Source of the DNA: Anaerolineae bacterium
GTDB lineage: Bacteria; Chloroflexota; Anaerolineae; Anaerolineales; Anaerolineaceae
DNA: 64,000 nt
Direction: 5' to 3'
Assembly (NCBI GenBank): GCA_013314735.1
Contig: JABUFD010000006.1
Coordinates: forward strand, 62,001 to 126,000
A program made the position numbers and the translations under genes. Positions 22,477 to 30,139 of this stretch are shown here, in pieces (position 1 is the first letter of the stretch; each line of letters opens with the position of its first letter). The notes beneath the pieces are model-generated. The model searched no databases and was not told the DNA's origin. It worked only from the letters and a program-made list of their open reading frames with translations.

Positions 22477-23103
22477 ATGTTGATTACCCTGACGGAAAAA
22501 CCCCGCTGGCTTTTTTACGCGGGATGGGTTGTGTTGCATGTGGTGGCGGCTGCTGCAGCCTGGTACCTCACCTGGGGGGCGATGAAACTGGTTACCGAAT
22601 GGGTCGGTGACCGGATCCAGGTCGCCGGGCAGTCTCACATTACGGAAGATTTCCTGTTCATGTATGTGCTCTTTCCCGCGATCGGGTTGGTAAGCGGGGT
22701 GTTCCAGTACCTGCTGCTGCGCCGCTTTTTCCCTCATGCCGGGTGGTGGATTGCCGCGACGGTGCTGGGCTGGCTGACGCCGTTCGCGGTTGGCGCGCTG
22801 GTGATATCAGTGCTGGGAAGGCGGAATGACACGCTGTCGATCATGGTGGGATTGTTGCTGATGGGGATGGTGATCGCCGTACCCCAATGGTGGCTGCTGC
22901 GCCGGCGGGTGCGGTACGCCTGGTGCTGGATACCCGCCTATGGCATCGGTTGGTGCCTGGCAGGGCTGTTGAACCTGGTCACCACCGAACCGCTCCCGGT
23001 CATCCTGGCGATCGCCTGCCTGCCCGCGGTTGGGACAGCCTTTGCCTGCTGGCTGCTGTTGGACCGCCTGCCGCGCCTGGCGCGGCAACACCTGGCGGCA
23101 TGA
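22477..23103 (+). CDS. Polytopic membrane protein, function unknown
   Basis: A 208-residue protein with about six hydrophobic segments, beginning MLITLTEKPRWLFYAGWVVLHVVAAAAAWYL. Charged loops (RRNDT, RRRVRY) separate the helices. The ATG at 22477 is chosen because TTGGAG lies six bases upstream and the upstream in-frame residues are unlike a protein. A promoter 170 bp upstream gives a long leader. It has no recognisable family signature. The next gene, 29 bp downstream, is also a membrane protein of similar size, so the two may form an operon and a two-component membrane complex. Confidence 0.65.
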   Translation: MLITLTEKPRWLFYAGWVVLHVVAAAAAWYLTWGAMKLVTEWVGDRIQVAGQSHITEDFLFMYVLFPAIGLVSGVFQYLLLRRFFPHAGWWIAATVLGWLTPFAVGALVISVLGRRNDTLSIMVGLLLMGMVIAVPQWWLLRRRVRYAWCWIPAYGIGWCLAGLLNLVTTEPLPVILAIACLPAVGTAFACWLLLDRLPRLARQHLAA

Positions 23104-23132
23104 TGCACTGATCGGAATGCGAGTGGGAAGCG

Positions 23133-23900
23133 ATGTGCGCGATGAATCGTGAACAAGCCATTTCCAGGGTGGAGACAGCTGCGGCGGTCGCCTTTTTCGT
23201 GGTATATGGGTTGCGGTTGATTGCCACGCAGGTGCCCTTTGGGCTGTGGATGGCGCATACACCACTCACTTTGTTGAATATCCTGTCGTCCCTGGTGCTT
23301 CTGCTGCCGGTCGGCGCATGTGTTGGTTGGATCAAAAGCTTTCCGCGCTGGTCGTACCCATATGTGATGCATACCCTTGTGTTCAGCGGGTATATGACAA
23401 ATGTGAGCACGCCGGGCTTTTTGTTCGACGGGGAGGTGTGGGGGTGGCGCGCCTGGATCCCGCTGGCGGGGGTGGTTGTGGTCTCGCTCCTGCTGACACG
23501 GTCTTTGCGTCCGCTCCAGGCGTTTGTTACCAACATCAGAGAGGAACGCTCGCTGCTGGCCTTTGGGTTTTTGGGAGGCATGCCTTTGGTGATGATGGTT
23601 TGTTATGATGAAGTCGATTGGCGCATTTCCTTACCCGGCATGGTGATGTTCACTCTGTTAATGGCGGGAACGGCCTTTCTTTACATGCAACGAGCGAGCC
23701 TCCGGACCGGTGTTAACGCGTTATGGATGGGCACATTGTTGGCAATCATCCTGGGCGTGTGGGGTTCGACCGCCTACTGGTTCCTTCACGGCACAGCCAA
23801 CATAGTGGCCGGGGTTACGGCTGGCATGCTTACTTCGCTTTTGTTATTCTTACCCGCTTTGATCAGCCTTTTGCCTCAGGCCAAAAGACCTGGTTGGTGA
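23133..23900 (+). CDS. Polytopic membrane protein, function unknown
   Basis: A 255-residue protein with about eight hydrophobic helices spread over its length, for example AAAVAFFVVYGLRLIA and SSLVLLLPVGACVGWI. It has no motif that identifies a transporter, enzyme or receptor family. The start may be the ATG at 23133 or the one at 23142 (MNREQAISRVE). Weak GAAGCG precedes both. It lies 29 bp downstream of another unidentified membrane protein and is followed by about 170 bp without a gene. A role in the membrane is all that can be stated. Confidence 0.6.
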   Translation: MCAMNREQAISRVETAAAVAFFVVYGLRLIATQVPFGLWMAHTPLTLLNILSSLVLLLPVGACVGWIKSFPRWSYPYVMHTLVFSGYMTNVSTPGFLFDGEVWGWRAWIPLAGVVVVSLLLTRSLRPLQAFVTNIREERSLLAFGFLGGMPLVMMVCYDEVDWRISLPGMVMFTLLMAGTAFLYMQRASLRTGVNALWMGTLLAIILGVWGSTAYWFLHGTANIVAGVTAGMLTSLLLFLPALISLLPQAKRPGW

Positions 23901-24071
23901 GGCCGGTACGCTCCGGGGGCTGGAAAGCAGCTTGCCGGCTGGCAGATTCCGTGAACCATGCAAATTCCGGCTATTTTCCAGCGTTTCAGTTTGTGGTATC
24001 GTTGTAGTTCAGGGGGAAAATGAGACTACAGGTGCCACCCGGGCCAATCCGGGATTGAAAGGAAGGATGCC

Positions 24072-24638
24072 ATGAATCCAATCGAACCCAGGCTCTCCCC
24101 CGCACAGTGGGAAACCTTGCTGACCTTATTGCAAGCACGCTTTGCGCAGCACCCCGAACGCCATCCCGGCCTGGATTGGGCGGTGGTGCAGGAACGGCTG
24201 GCGGCACACCCCGGGCGGTGGTGGAGCCTGCAGGAGATGGAGCGCACCGGCGGCGAGCCGGATGTGGTGGAATGGGACGCGGAAACTGGTGAGGTTGTAT
24301 TCTTCGACTGCGCCGCGGAAACGCCGGCCGGACGCCGGAGCCTGTGCTACGATGACGCCGCCCTGGCGGCGCGCAAGGCCAACAAGCCCGCCGGCAGCGC
24401 GCAGGGCATGGCCGCGGCGATGGGGATCGAGCTGCTGACGGAAAGCCAGTACCGCATGCTGCAACGCCGGGGTCATTTCGATGCGAAGACATCCAGCTGG
24501 CTGGCAACGCCGCCGGAAATCCGCCAGCGCGGCGGGGCGCTCTTTGGCGATTACCGCTACGGCGCGGTGTTCGTGTACCATAACGGCGCGGATTCGTACT
24601 ACGGCGCGCGGGGTTTCCGCGGTGTGCTGCGGGTGTGA
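24072..24638 (+). CDS. DUF4256 family protein
   Basis: A 188-residue soluble protein that matches the DUF4256 pattern: LLTLLQARFAQHPERHPGLDW near the N-terminus, then EMERTGGEPDVV, FFDCAAETPAGRRSLCYDDAAL, MGIELLTESQYRMLQ, and YHNGADSYYGARGFRG at the end. The family is widespread but uncharacterised. Its conserved Asp, Cys and Tyr residues suggest an enzyme, which is inference. AAGGAAGGA precedes the ATG. The gene stands alone between a membrane protein gene and a toxin-antitoxin pair. The length is normal for the family. Confidence 0.85.
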   Translation: MNPIEPRLSPAQWETLLTLLQARFAQHPERHPGLDWAVVQERLAAHPGRWWSLQEMERTGGEPDVVEWDAETGEVVFFDCAAETPAGRRSLCYDDAALAARKANKPAGSAQGMAAAMGIELLTESQYRMLQRRGHFDAKTSSWLATPPEIRQRGGALFGDYRYGAVFVYHNGADSYYGARGFRGVLRV

Positions 24639-24694
24639 CACGGCCTGAAACTACAGCCTGGAAGGCAGTGCTGCTTGCCTTTGTGATGTATATT

Positions 24695-24729
24695 ATGTAC
24701 ACTATGATTAAAATATACAGAGTGTACAT
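24695..24729. promoter_or_regulatory. Toxin-antitoxin operator (inverted repeat with extra half-site)
   Basis: ATGTACACT (24695-24703) and AGTGTACAT (24721-24729) are exact inverted 9-bp arms with a 17-bp spacer. A further CTGTACA follows at 24731-24737. Such paired sites upstream of a Phd-type antitoxin gene are the usual binding sites for conditional autorepression by the toxin-antitoxin complex. Confidence 0.7.
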
Positions 24730-24750
24730 TCTGTACAGAAAAGGACAAAC

Positions 24751-25020
24751 ATGATCCAGTACTCAAGTAAGGAAGCCCGTCAGAATTGGCGGAAGATCCT
24801 CGATACCGTGCTGCGGCGTGAAAGCGATGTGTTGATTGAACGCAACGGAGAACCCATCGCAGTCATCCTGCCCGTTGCCGATTATGCCTTCATCCGTGAA
24901 GCCCTGGTGGACTATCGGGATGGGTTGGAAGCCGACAGTATTTACCAGGCGTGGAAAGCGGGGCAGGAGGAATCCCTTTCCATCTCCGAAGCGATGAGGG
25001 AAATGGGATTGGATGAATGA
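24751..25020 (+). CDS. Type II antitoxin, Phd/YefM family
   Basis: An 89-residue protein with the Phd/YefM N-terminal DNA-binding domain (YSSKEARQNWRKILDTVLRRESDVLIERNGEPIAVILPVADY), in which the SxxEARxNW segment and the R-N-G-E-P-I-A-V turn are diagnostic. The C-terminal 30 residues (EESLSISEAMREMGLDE) form the toxin-neutralising tail. It binds and neutralises the RelE-like toxin encoded next, and probably represses the operon through the inverted repeat at 24695-24729. Its stop overlaps the toxin start as ATGA, the usual translational coupling in type II modules. An AAAGGA site precedes the ATG. Confidence 0.9.
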   Translation: MIQYSSKEARQNWRKILDTVLRRESDVLIERNGEPIAVILPVADYAFIREALVDYRDGLEADSIYQAWKAGQEESLSISEAMREMGLDE

Positions 25021-25436
25021 GCTACCGTGTTGAAATTACCCGGCAGGCGCTGAAACACATCAAAAAGTTACCGAAACCACTGGTTCAGCGGCTGCTGCTG
25101 GCTGCCCGTGCGCTGGGAGAAAACCCGCGGCCGGATGGGGTTCGTAAACTGCGCGGTTTTGACAATTACTACCGCATCCGTGAAGGGGATTGGCGCATTA
25201 TATACACCATCGAAGATGAAACCCTGTTGGTACTGGTAATCACGATCAAACCCCGTGGTGAAGCATACAAACAGTTTAAGGAAGCAGGAGGTGTATATGC
25301 TGTTGAATCATATAATTGCAGTGATATAGCGGGGCGGGAAGATCGGCGAGGCGTCAGTATATTCCGTGTATTACCCGACCTATTTCATTTCGTGTGGTTG
25401 GAACCCCTGGTTGCGTCTAGGTTGTGTTTCCAGTAA
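25017..25436 (+). CDS. RelE/ParE-family toxin with an unusual C-terminal extension
   Basis: A 139-residue protein whose first 88 residues form a RelE/ParE fold: MSYRVEITRQALKHIKKLPKPLV, then LRGFDNYYRIREGDWRIIYTIEDETLLVLVITIKPRGEAYK. The normal family ends at about this point, after the R-x-E-x-Y-K motif. Here roughly 50 further residues (QFKEAGGVYAVESYN onward) look unlike a domain and probably arise from loss of the original stop or a frameshift near 25265-25280. RelE-type toxins are ribosome-dependent mRNA interferases, while ParE-type toxins poison gyrase; the sequence fits RelE better. Whether the extended toxin is active is unknown. The start overlaps the antitoxin stop. Confidence 0.82.
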   Translation: MSYRVEITRQALKHIKKLPKPLVQRLLLAARALGENPRPDGVRKLRGFDNYYRIREGDWRIIYTIEDETLLVLVITIKPRGEAYKQFKEAGGVYAVESYNCSDIAGREDRRGVSIFRVLPDLFHFVWLEPLVASRLCFQ

Positions 25437-25525
25437 ACTATGATTGAAGTGAATTGAGGAAACTCCTGGTACTTCCACCATCCCCAGAGATTCTTGCATT
25501 GTTTCGAACCAAATAACGAGAACAA

Positions 25526-26410
25526 ATGGGGATAGGAAGGTGTGGAATTATCGTAAAAACTGTATATCTCTCATCAGATTTAAAGAAGGCAGTGATGGAA
25601 GGTACAATTTCTCCCATTCTTACGAATCTCTCACAAGTCAGGCTTGCCTCCGCAGTGGGAGAAAATGTAGCTGCTGCAGTTCCAGTATTTGGAATCGAAG
25701 ACTGCTTACGCTATGCGGCTCATCCAGGCGTGAGGGTTGCGCTGACAATGATACCCGGTGGCCCGTATATATCTGTTGCCGGTGCCAGGTTCGAACCTGG
25801 TAAAGCCGATGCGTCTATTGATGCTATTCTGGCCGACTACCACGCTGATCCGATCGACTGGTGGGTTGGACCTGAATCGCAGCCTGCCGATCTGGGTGAT
25901 AGACTTCAGGCACACGGCTTTAAATTACGAGAGACGGTTCCTGGAATGGCAGCCAATCTGCATGACCTGGTCGAACCCTCTTGCCCGGTTGGTTTAAATG
26001 TTTTCCTGGCTCGAGGCGAAAAGGGCTGGCAGCATTGGACCGAGGCATGTTTACGGGCATGGTGCTATGATCGGGAACTGAATGTTGAAACGGAACCGTG
26101 GTATCAAATGTGCCAGCAAGCGAGTGGGGACACGCTGTATTTATACAGCGGTTGGCTCGATGGCGAACCGGCAGCGGTGAGTATGATGGTACTGGGAGCG
26201 GGTGTTGCGGGGTTGCATTTTATCCAGACTCGGCCAGAATATCGGCGCCGGGGCATCGGCTCGCGCCTGACCTATGAACCACTAATCCAGGCGCGTCAAC
26301 TGGGCTATCACGTCGGGGTCCTCACTGCTTCAGAGCAGGGTTATCCGATCTATCGTAATCTTGGGTTTCAAGCTGTTTGTTCAATGCGCGTTTATTCATG
26401 GGAGCCTTAA
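25526..26410 (+). CDS. GNAT-family N-acetyltransferase
   Basis: A 294-residue protein with a GNAT domain in the C-terminal half: the acetyl-CoA-binding loop RPEYRRRGIGSRLTYEPLIQ (motif A, R/Q-x2-G-x-G/A), then TASEQGYPIYRNLGFQAV (motif B). The N-terminal 130 residues have a second, degenerate GNAT-like module (PGGPYISVAGARFEPGKAD), as is common in tandem GNAT proteins. The substrate is unknown. The start at 25526 is uncertain and lacks a clear ribosome-binding site; the first few residues (MGIGRCGIIVK) may not be translated. It lies 89 bp after the toxin gene and has no obvious functional link to it. Confidence 0.8.
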   Translation: MGIGRCGIIVKTVYLSSDLKKAVMEGTISPILTNLSQVRLASAVGENVAAAVPVFGIEDCLRYAAHPGVRVALTMIPGGPYISVAGARFEPGKADASIDAILADYHADPIDWWVGPESQPADLGDRLQAHGFKLRETVPGMAANLHDLVEPSCPVGLNVFLARGEKGWQHWTEACLRAWCYDRELNVETEPWYQMCQQASGDTLYLYSGWLDGEPAAVSMMVLGAGVAGLHFIQTRPEYRRRGIGSRLTYEPLIQARQLGYHVGVLTASEQGYPIYRNLGFQAVCSMRVYSWEP

Positions 26411-26727
26411 GGTCGGTATGGCATTATCATGCTGCCGTTATTACATCACCATCCTGCCAAATGTTTTTCCACCCCCAAAGCTATGCTGAAAAGGGGATAG
26501 GTAACCTGCCAATTAATCATCACCTACAGGATGGGGACACCTTAAAAAAGCCTAAAACGTTGATTCACCAGGCCAGGTTCGAAAGCTGCGCTGTTTTGAA
26601 AATGCTATAGAAAATTTATGTACCATTTTTGTTGTTGACCAGGAAATACCGTAGGTAATGGGAATCACGTTCATAACCATCCCATGGCGAAGCGGATACG
26701 CAGAATCAAGATACAGGAGGATACCCC
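26411..26727. other. Intergenic region without a recognised gene
   Basis: This stretch is relatively A+T-rich and contains no convincing gene, repeat or terminator. A short frame overlapping it lacks a ribosome-binding site and family resemblance. The SDR ribosome-binding site AGGAGGA sits at its right edge. Confidence 0.5.
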
Positions 26728-27510
26728 ATGCTGCTCAAGGATAAGGTTGCGGTCATTTACGGCGCCGGCGGAAAGATCGGCGGGGTGGTGGCACGCGCAT
26801 TCGCGCGCGAAGGGGCATTCGTCTTCCTCACCGGGCGCACGCTGGCGCCCCTCGATGCCGTGGCAGCGGAAATCACCGCTGCCGGCGGCAGGGCGGAAAC
26901 CGCGGTGGTCGATGCCCTCGAACCGGCGGCGGTGGAAGCCCACCTGGCCCACATCATCGCGAAAACGGGCCGGATTGAAATTTCCTTCAACGCCATCAGC
27001 ATCCGCGGCGACCTGCAAGGCACCCCGCTGATTGACATGCCCTGGGAGAACTTCACCACCCCCGTGCTGGTGGGCGCGAAAACCCATTTCATCACCGCCA
27101 CCGCCGCCGGGCGGCAGATGGTGAAACAGGGTTCGGGGGTGATCCTGACCCTGTCCTCCACTTCCTCGGTGTTGTCGGGGCGCGACCGGCGCTTTCACCT
27201 GACCGGGGGATTCAGCACCGCCTGTGCCACGATCGAAGCCTTCACCCTCAGCCTGGCCGGAGAACTCGGCCCGCAGGGCGTGCGGGTGGTGTGTCTGCGC
27301 CCGGATGCCATCCCCGAAACCTGGTCACCGGAACACCGGGAGGACACCAGCCCGGGTACCGTGCACCGCTACATGATGGATGGCACCGTCCTGGAGCGCA
27401 TGCCAACCCTGGCGGAGGTGGCCGAAGCCGCCGTCTTCGCCGCCTCGGACCGCGCCAGCGCCATGACCGGGACCATCCTCAACCTCAGCTGCGGCTCGTT
27501 CATGGCGTAA
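26728..27510 (+). CDS. Divergent short-chain dehydrogenase/reductase-like protein
   Basis: A 260-residue Rossmann-fold protein of the SDR superfamily. The coenzyme loop YGAGGKIGGVVARAFAREGA (Gly12, Gly14, Gly15, Gly18) is typical, TGRT follows strand 2, and the NAI segment (FNAISIRGD) corresponds to the NNAG motif. The catalytic Ser region (LTLSSTSSV) is present, but the YxxxK pair is not: the equivalent segment reads GGFSTACATIEAF. The enzyme may therefore be inactive as an oxidoreductase or use another mechanism. AGGAGGA precedes the ATG. An Imm5-like protein is encoded 5 bp downstream, so the two are probably co-expressed. Confidence 0.83.
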   Translation: MLLKDKVAVIYGAGGKIGGVVARAFAREGAFVFLTGRTLAPLDAVAAEITAAGGRAETAVVDALEPAAVEAHLAHIIAKTGRIEISFNAISIRGDLQGTPLIDMPWENFTTPVLVGAKTHFITATAAGRQMVKQGSGVILTLSSTSSVLSGRDRRFHLTGGFSTACATIEAFTLSLAGELGPQGVRVVCLRPDAIPETWSPEHREDTSPGTVHRYMMDGTVLERMPTLAEVAEAAVFAASDRASAMTGTILNLSCGSFMA

Positions 27511-27515
27511 AGGCC

Positions 27516-27992
27516 TTGCGAAATCCCCGCTTTGTGGCCATTCACCGCGGCGGAAGCCTGCCGCTGGAACAGCACCGCCAGCTGGCAGCCTGGGCGGCGG
27601 ACTGTGCCGAACGCGTGCTGGCACTGTTCACGGCGGCCTCACCGCAGGACCAGCGCCCCGCCCTGGCCCTGGAAACCGCGCACGCCTGGGTGCGCGGGGA
27701 AGCCACGGTGGGTGAGGCACGGGCCTCCGCTGTGGCGGCACATGCCGCGGCGCGGAGTGTGCCGCCGGGCCCCGCGCGGGATGCCGCCCGGGCAGCCGGG
27801 CATGCCGTGGCCACGGCCCACATGGCAGATCATGCCCTCGGCGCGGCAGTCTATGCGCTTAAAGCGCTCAAAGCGGATGCCGGCGCGGATCGCATGGCGG
27901 TTGAACAGCGCTGGCAGGCCGGGCGCTTGCCGGAAGCCATGCGGGAATGGGTGCTGCCGGCGCTGGCTGACAAGATGCGCCTGATCCATTGA
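27516..27992 (+). CDS. Imm5-like putative immunity-type protein
   Basis: An alpha-helical, alanine-rich protein of about 158 residues. NPRFVAIHRGG, AAWAADCAERVLALF, ALETAHAWVRGEATVGEARASAVAAHAAARS, and AARAAGHAVATAHMADHALGAAVYALKAL match the Imm5-like family often annotated as putative immunity protein. No toxin gene accompanies it, so an immunity role is only a family label. The reading frame has no ATG at its expected start; TTG at 27516 is adopted, with GTG at 27534 the alternative. Initiation probably depends on coupling to the SDR stop at 27510. Codon use matches the chromosome. Confidence 0.62.
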   Translation: MRNPRFVAIHRGGSLPLEQHRQLAAWAADCAERVLALFTAASPQDQRPALALETAHAWVRGEATVGEARASAVAAHAAARSVPPGPARDAARAAGHAVATAHMADHALGAAVYALKALKADAGADRMAVEQRWQAGRLPEAMREWVLPALADKMRLIH

Positions 27993-28174
27993 CTCGGCAG
28001 CAGGATTGTGTGGGTGGCCCACAGGCATAGGCCAGGCCGTTCCAGCAGATTCCTTGCCCGATTCACCCTGGATGGAATGGTGCTTCTCAGCCACACTGGT
28101 CTGCCATGTGAGCAATCGCATTGACCGGGCAGGGGTGGGGATGGCTTATTGAGATTTTTTATGCAAACAGGGAG

Positions 28175-28203
28175 TTGAAATCCCAATTTGCATGTTGTAT
28201 ACT
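28175..28203 (+). promoter_or_regulatory. Promoter for a leaderless ATPase mRNA
   Basis: TTGAAA (28175-28180), 17 bp, TATACT (28198-28203), then 6 nt to the ATG at 28210. Complete -35, spacing and -10 elements support initiation at the start codon itself, and favour ATG 28210 over the in-frame TTG at 28192. Confidence 0.75.
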
Positions 28204-28209
28204 GGTTAT

Positions 28210-29385
28210 ATGATAAAGCGACAAATCCGCTCATCCATTCAATCGTTAAGTCAGAAATATCCGGTTATTTCCATTACCGGACCCCGCCAGAGTGGAAAGA
28301 CAACCCTGGCACGGGCGTGCTTTCCGGATCATCAATATGTCAATCTCGAAAGCCTGGACCTGCTGCAGGCGGCACAGGATGACCCGCGTTCCTTTTTACA
28401 GTTGAACAGCGGGAAGAAAATGGTGATCGATGAAATCCAGAAATTCCCGGATTTGCTCTCCTACATCCAGGTGGAGGTCGACCAGCAAAAAATCACCGGG
28501 CAATTTGTAGTCACGGGTTCGCAGCAATTTGCCCTCAATGAACACATCAGCCAATCCCTGGCTGGGCGTTCGGCGAATTTCACCTTGCTGCCCTTCTCTG
28601 TAGCGGAATTGTCGGCTTCGGGTATCTTGCAGGATCATTATGAGTGGATGCTGAAGGGATTCTACCCTCGAATTTATAATCTGGAACTTTCACCAACTGA
28701 TTTCTACCGTGACTATGTGTTTACGTATGTGGAACGCGACTTGCGCCAGATTCGGAACATTGGCGATCTCAGCACCTTTCAACGCTTCATGCAGTTGCTG
28801 GCGGGGCGTGTTGGGCAGATTGTGAATCTATCTTCGCTCGGTAATGATGTTGGCATTGATCATAAAACCATTCAGTCCTGGATCGGTGTGCTGGAAGCCA
28901 GTTACATCGTTTTCCGCCTGCCGCCGTATTTTGAGAATTTTGGCAAGCGCATCATCAAGAACCCCAAGGTTTTCTTTTACGACACCGGCTTATTGTGCTA
29001 CCTGCTGGGCATCGAGAGCACCAGCGAACTCGACCGGCATTTTGCAGTGGGGAGCATCTTCGAGAATTTCATCATCAGCGAGGTGCAAAAAAGTATCTTC
29101 AACCAGCGTGCCATCGGACGCCTGTATTTCTGGCGCGACAGCAACGGCAACGAGGTCGACCTGATCATCGACCGGGGACGGGTCAAGCGCGCGGTGGAGA
29201 TCAAGCTGGGCAGCACCTATTCCTCTTCGATGCTGAAAGGCCTGAAGTTCTGGCACAACCTGCTGCCGCCGGACCAGCAGGACAACGTTTTGGTGTACAC
29301 CGGTGAAATGACCCCCGTGATCCAGGATGTGCAGCTGTGCAACTGGAAGGATTTTGTGTTGGAGCCGATAGTGAAAAACGATTAG
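28210..29385 (+). CDS. AAA_14 / DUF4143 ATPase
   Basis: A 391-residue P-loop ATPase of the AAA_14 plus DUF4143 type. Walker A is GPRQSGKTT (24-32) and Walker B is MVIDEIQKF (near residues 69-77), followed by sensor-1 VTGSQQF. A linker DFYRDYVFTYVERDLRQI precedes the DUF4143 winged-helix part and the C-terminal nuclease-fold-like motif FWRDSNGNEVDLIIDRGRVKRAVEIKLG (D...ExK). Such proteins are abundant and mobile in bacteria and archaea, and their function is largely unknown. The ATG at 28210 is chosen from the promoter geometry. It lies immediately upstream of the A+T-rich islet, but its base composition resembles the chromosome. Confidence 0.88.
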   Translation: MIKRQIRSSIQSLSQKYPVISITGPRQSGKTTLARACFPDHQYVNLESLDLLQAAQDDPRSFLQLNSGKKMVIDEIQKFPDLLSYIQVEVDQQKITGQFVVTGSQQFALNEHISQSLAGRSANFTLLPFSVAELSASGILQDHYEWMLKGFYPRIYNLELSPTDFYRDYVFTYVERDLRQIRNIGDLSTFQRFMQLLAGRVGQIVNLSSLGNDVGIDHKTIQSWIGVLEASYIVFRLPPYFENFGKRIIKNPKVFFYDTGLLCYLLGIESTSELDRHFAVGSIFENFIISEVQKSIFNQRAIGRLYFWRDSNGNEVDLIIDRGRVKRAVEIKLGSTYSSSMLKGLKFWHNLLPPDQQDNVLVYTGEMTPVIQDVQLCNWKDFVLEPIVKND

Positions 29386-29542
29386 AAGTAAACTTAACAA
29401 AATAGCAAATTTTGACTCAACATGTTTAGACGCTTTAATTCAGGTATATGCAGTAGTTAGTTTCACCAAAAGTTATTTCGAAGATAAAAAAAGGTGATAT
29501 TCCCTTGGTCTATAAAATTTTCAAAGGTTATTGGGTGAAAAA

Positions 29543-30139
29543 ATGATTCCAGATTTTCCTCGGGAAAAAGAAAAGTTAATGGAAATTTTTAATTCTTACC
29601 TAGTTGATAAGATCAACGAGTTACTAGGATTCTGGTGTGCAACCCCAAAACACGTGAATCATGAGGGTGACAAGTGGAAACTGATTAGATCAGATGGTAC
29701 TGGAGAGATTCATTCTTACAATACAGTTGAAGGATTGATGACAATTCAAAAGGGAGATGTTTCTTCTCTCACTTCCGATACTATTCGTGAAAAGCTAGAT
29801 GAAATTGCAAACAATATGGTGCGTCAAATAACTCAAAAAATGTTTGAAGAAATAGAAAGAGTTACGCATGAAGTCGGTAATGAAATCAATGCAAATGGAC
29901 AAAGTTTAAGCCCAAATCTTTTTTTGCAGATGCTAGAAAAAATTGATATGACATTTGATGAGAAGGAGGATTGGAATCCACCAACAATGTTCATATCACC
30001 GGAAATGTGGGAAGCAAATAAAGAAAACTTTCAATCATGGGAGAATGATAAGGAATTTTTAGCCAAGAGAGACGAAATAATTAGAAGAAAGAAAGAAGAA
30101 TGGCGTGATCGAGAGAATTGTCGAAAATTGGTTGACTAA
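29543..30139 (+). CDS. Unrecognised A+T-rich islet protein A
   Basis: A 198-residue protein of no recognised family. It begins MIPDFPREKEKLMEIFNSYLVDKINELLG, is highly charged, and has no signal peptide or membrane segment. Helical segments with coiled-coil character occur around residues 75-105 (TIREKLDEIANNMVRQITQ) and at the C-terminus (LAKRDEIIRRKKEEWRDRENCRK). A central aromatic motif, WNPPTMFISPEMWEANKENF, may be useful for searches. It overlaps the next gene by 35 bp. Codon use and A+T content differ sharply from the surrounding genes, which points to horizontal transfer. The ATG at 29543 is preferred to an in-frame TTG at 29531. Confidence 0.75.
   Translation: MIPDFPREKEKLMEIFNSYLVDKINELLGFWCATPKHVNHEGDKWKLIRSDGTGEIHSYNTVEGLMTIQKGDVSSLTSDTIREKLDEIANNMVRQITQKMFEEIERVTHEVGNEINANGQSLSPNLFLQMLEKIDMTFDEKEDWNPPTMFISPEMWEANKENFQSWENDKEFLAKRDEIIRRKKEEWRDRENCRKLVD

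Noticed and set aside
25780-25800. GGTTCGAACC palindrome resembling a tRNA T-arm
   Set aside because: No acceptor, D or anticodon arms surround it, and it lies in the coding frame of the GNAT gene.
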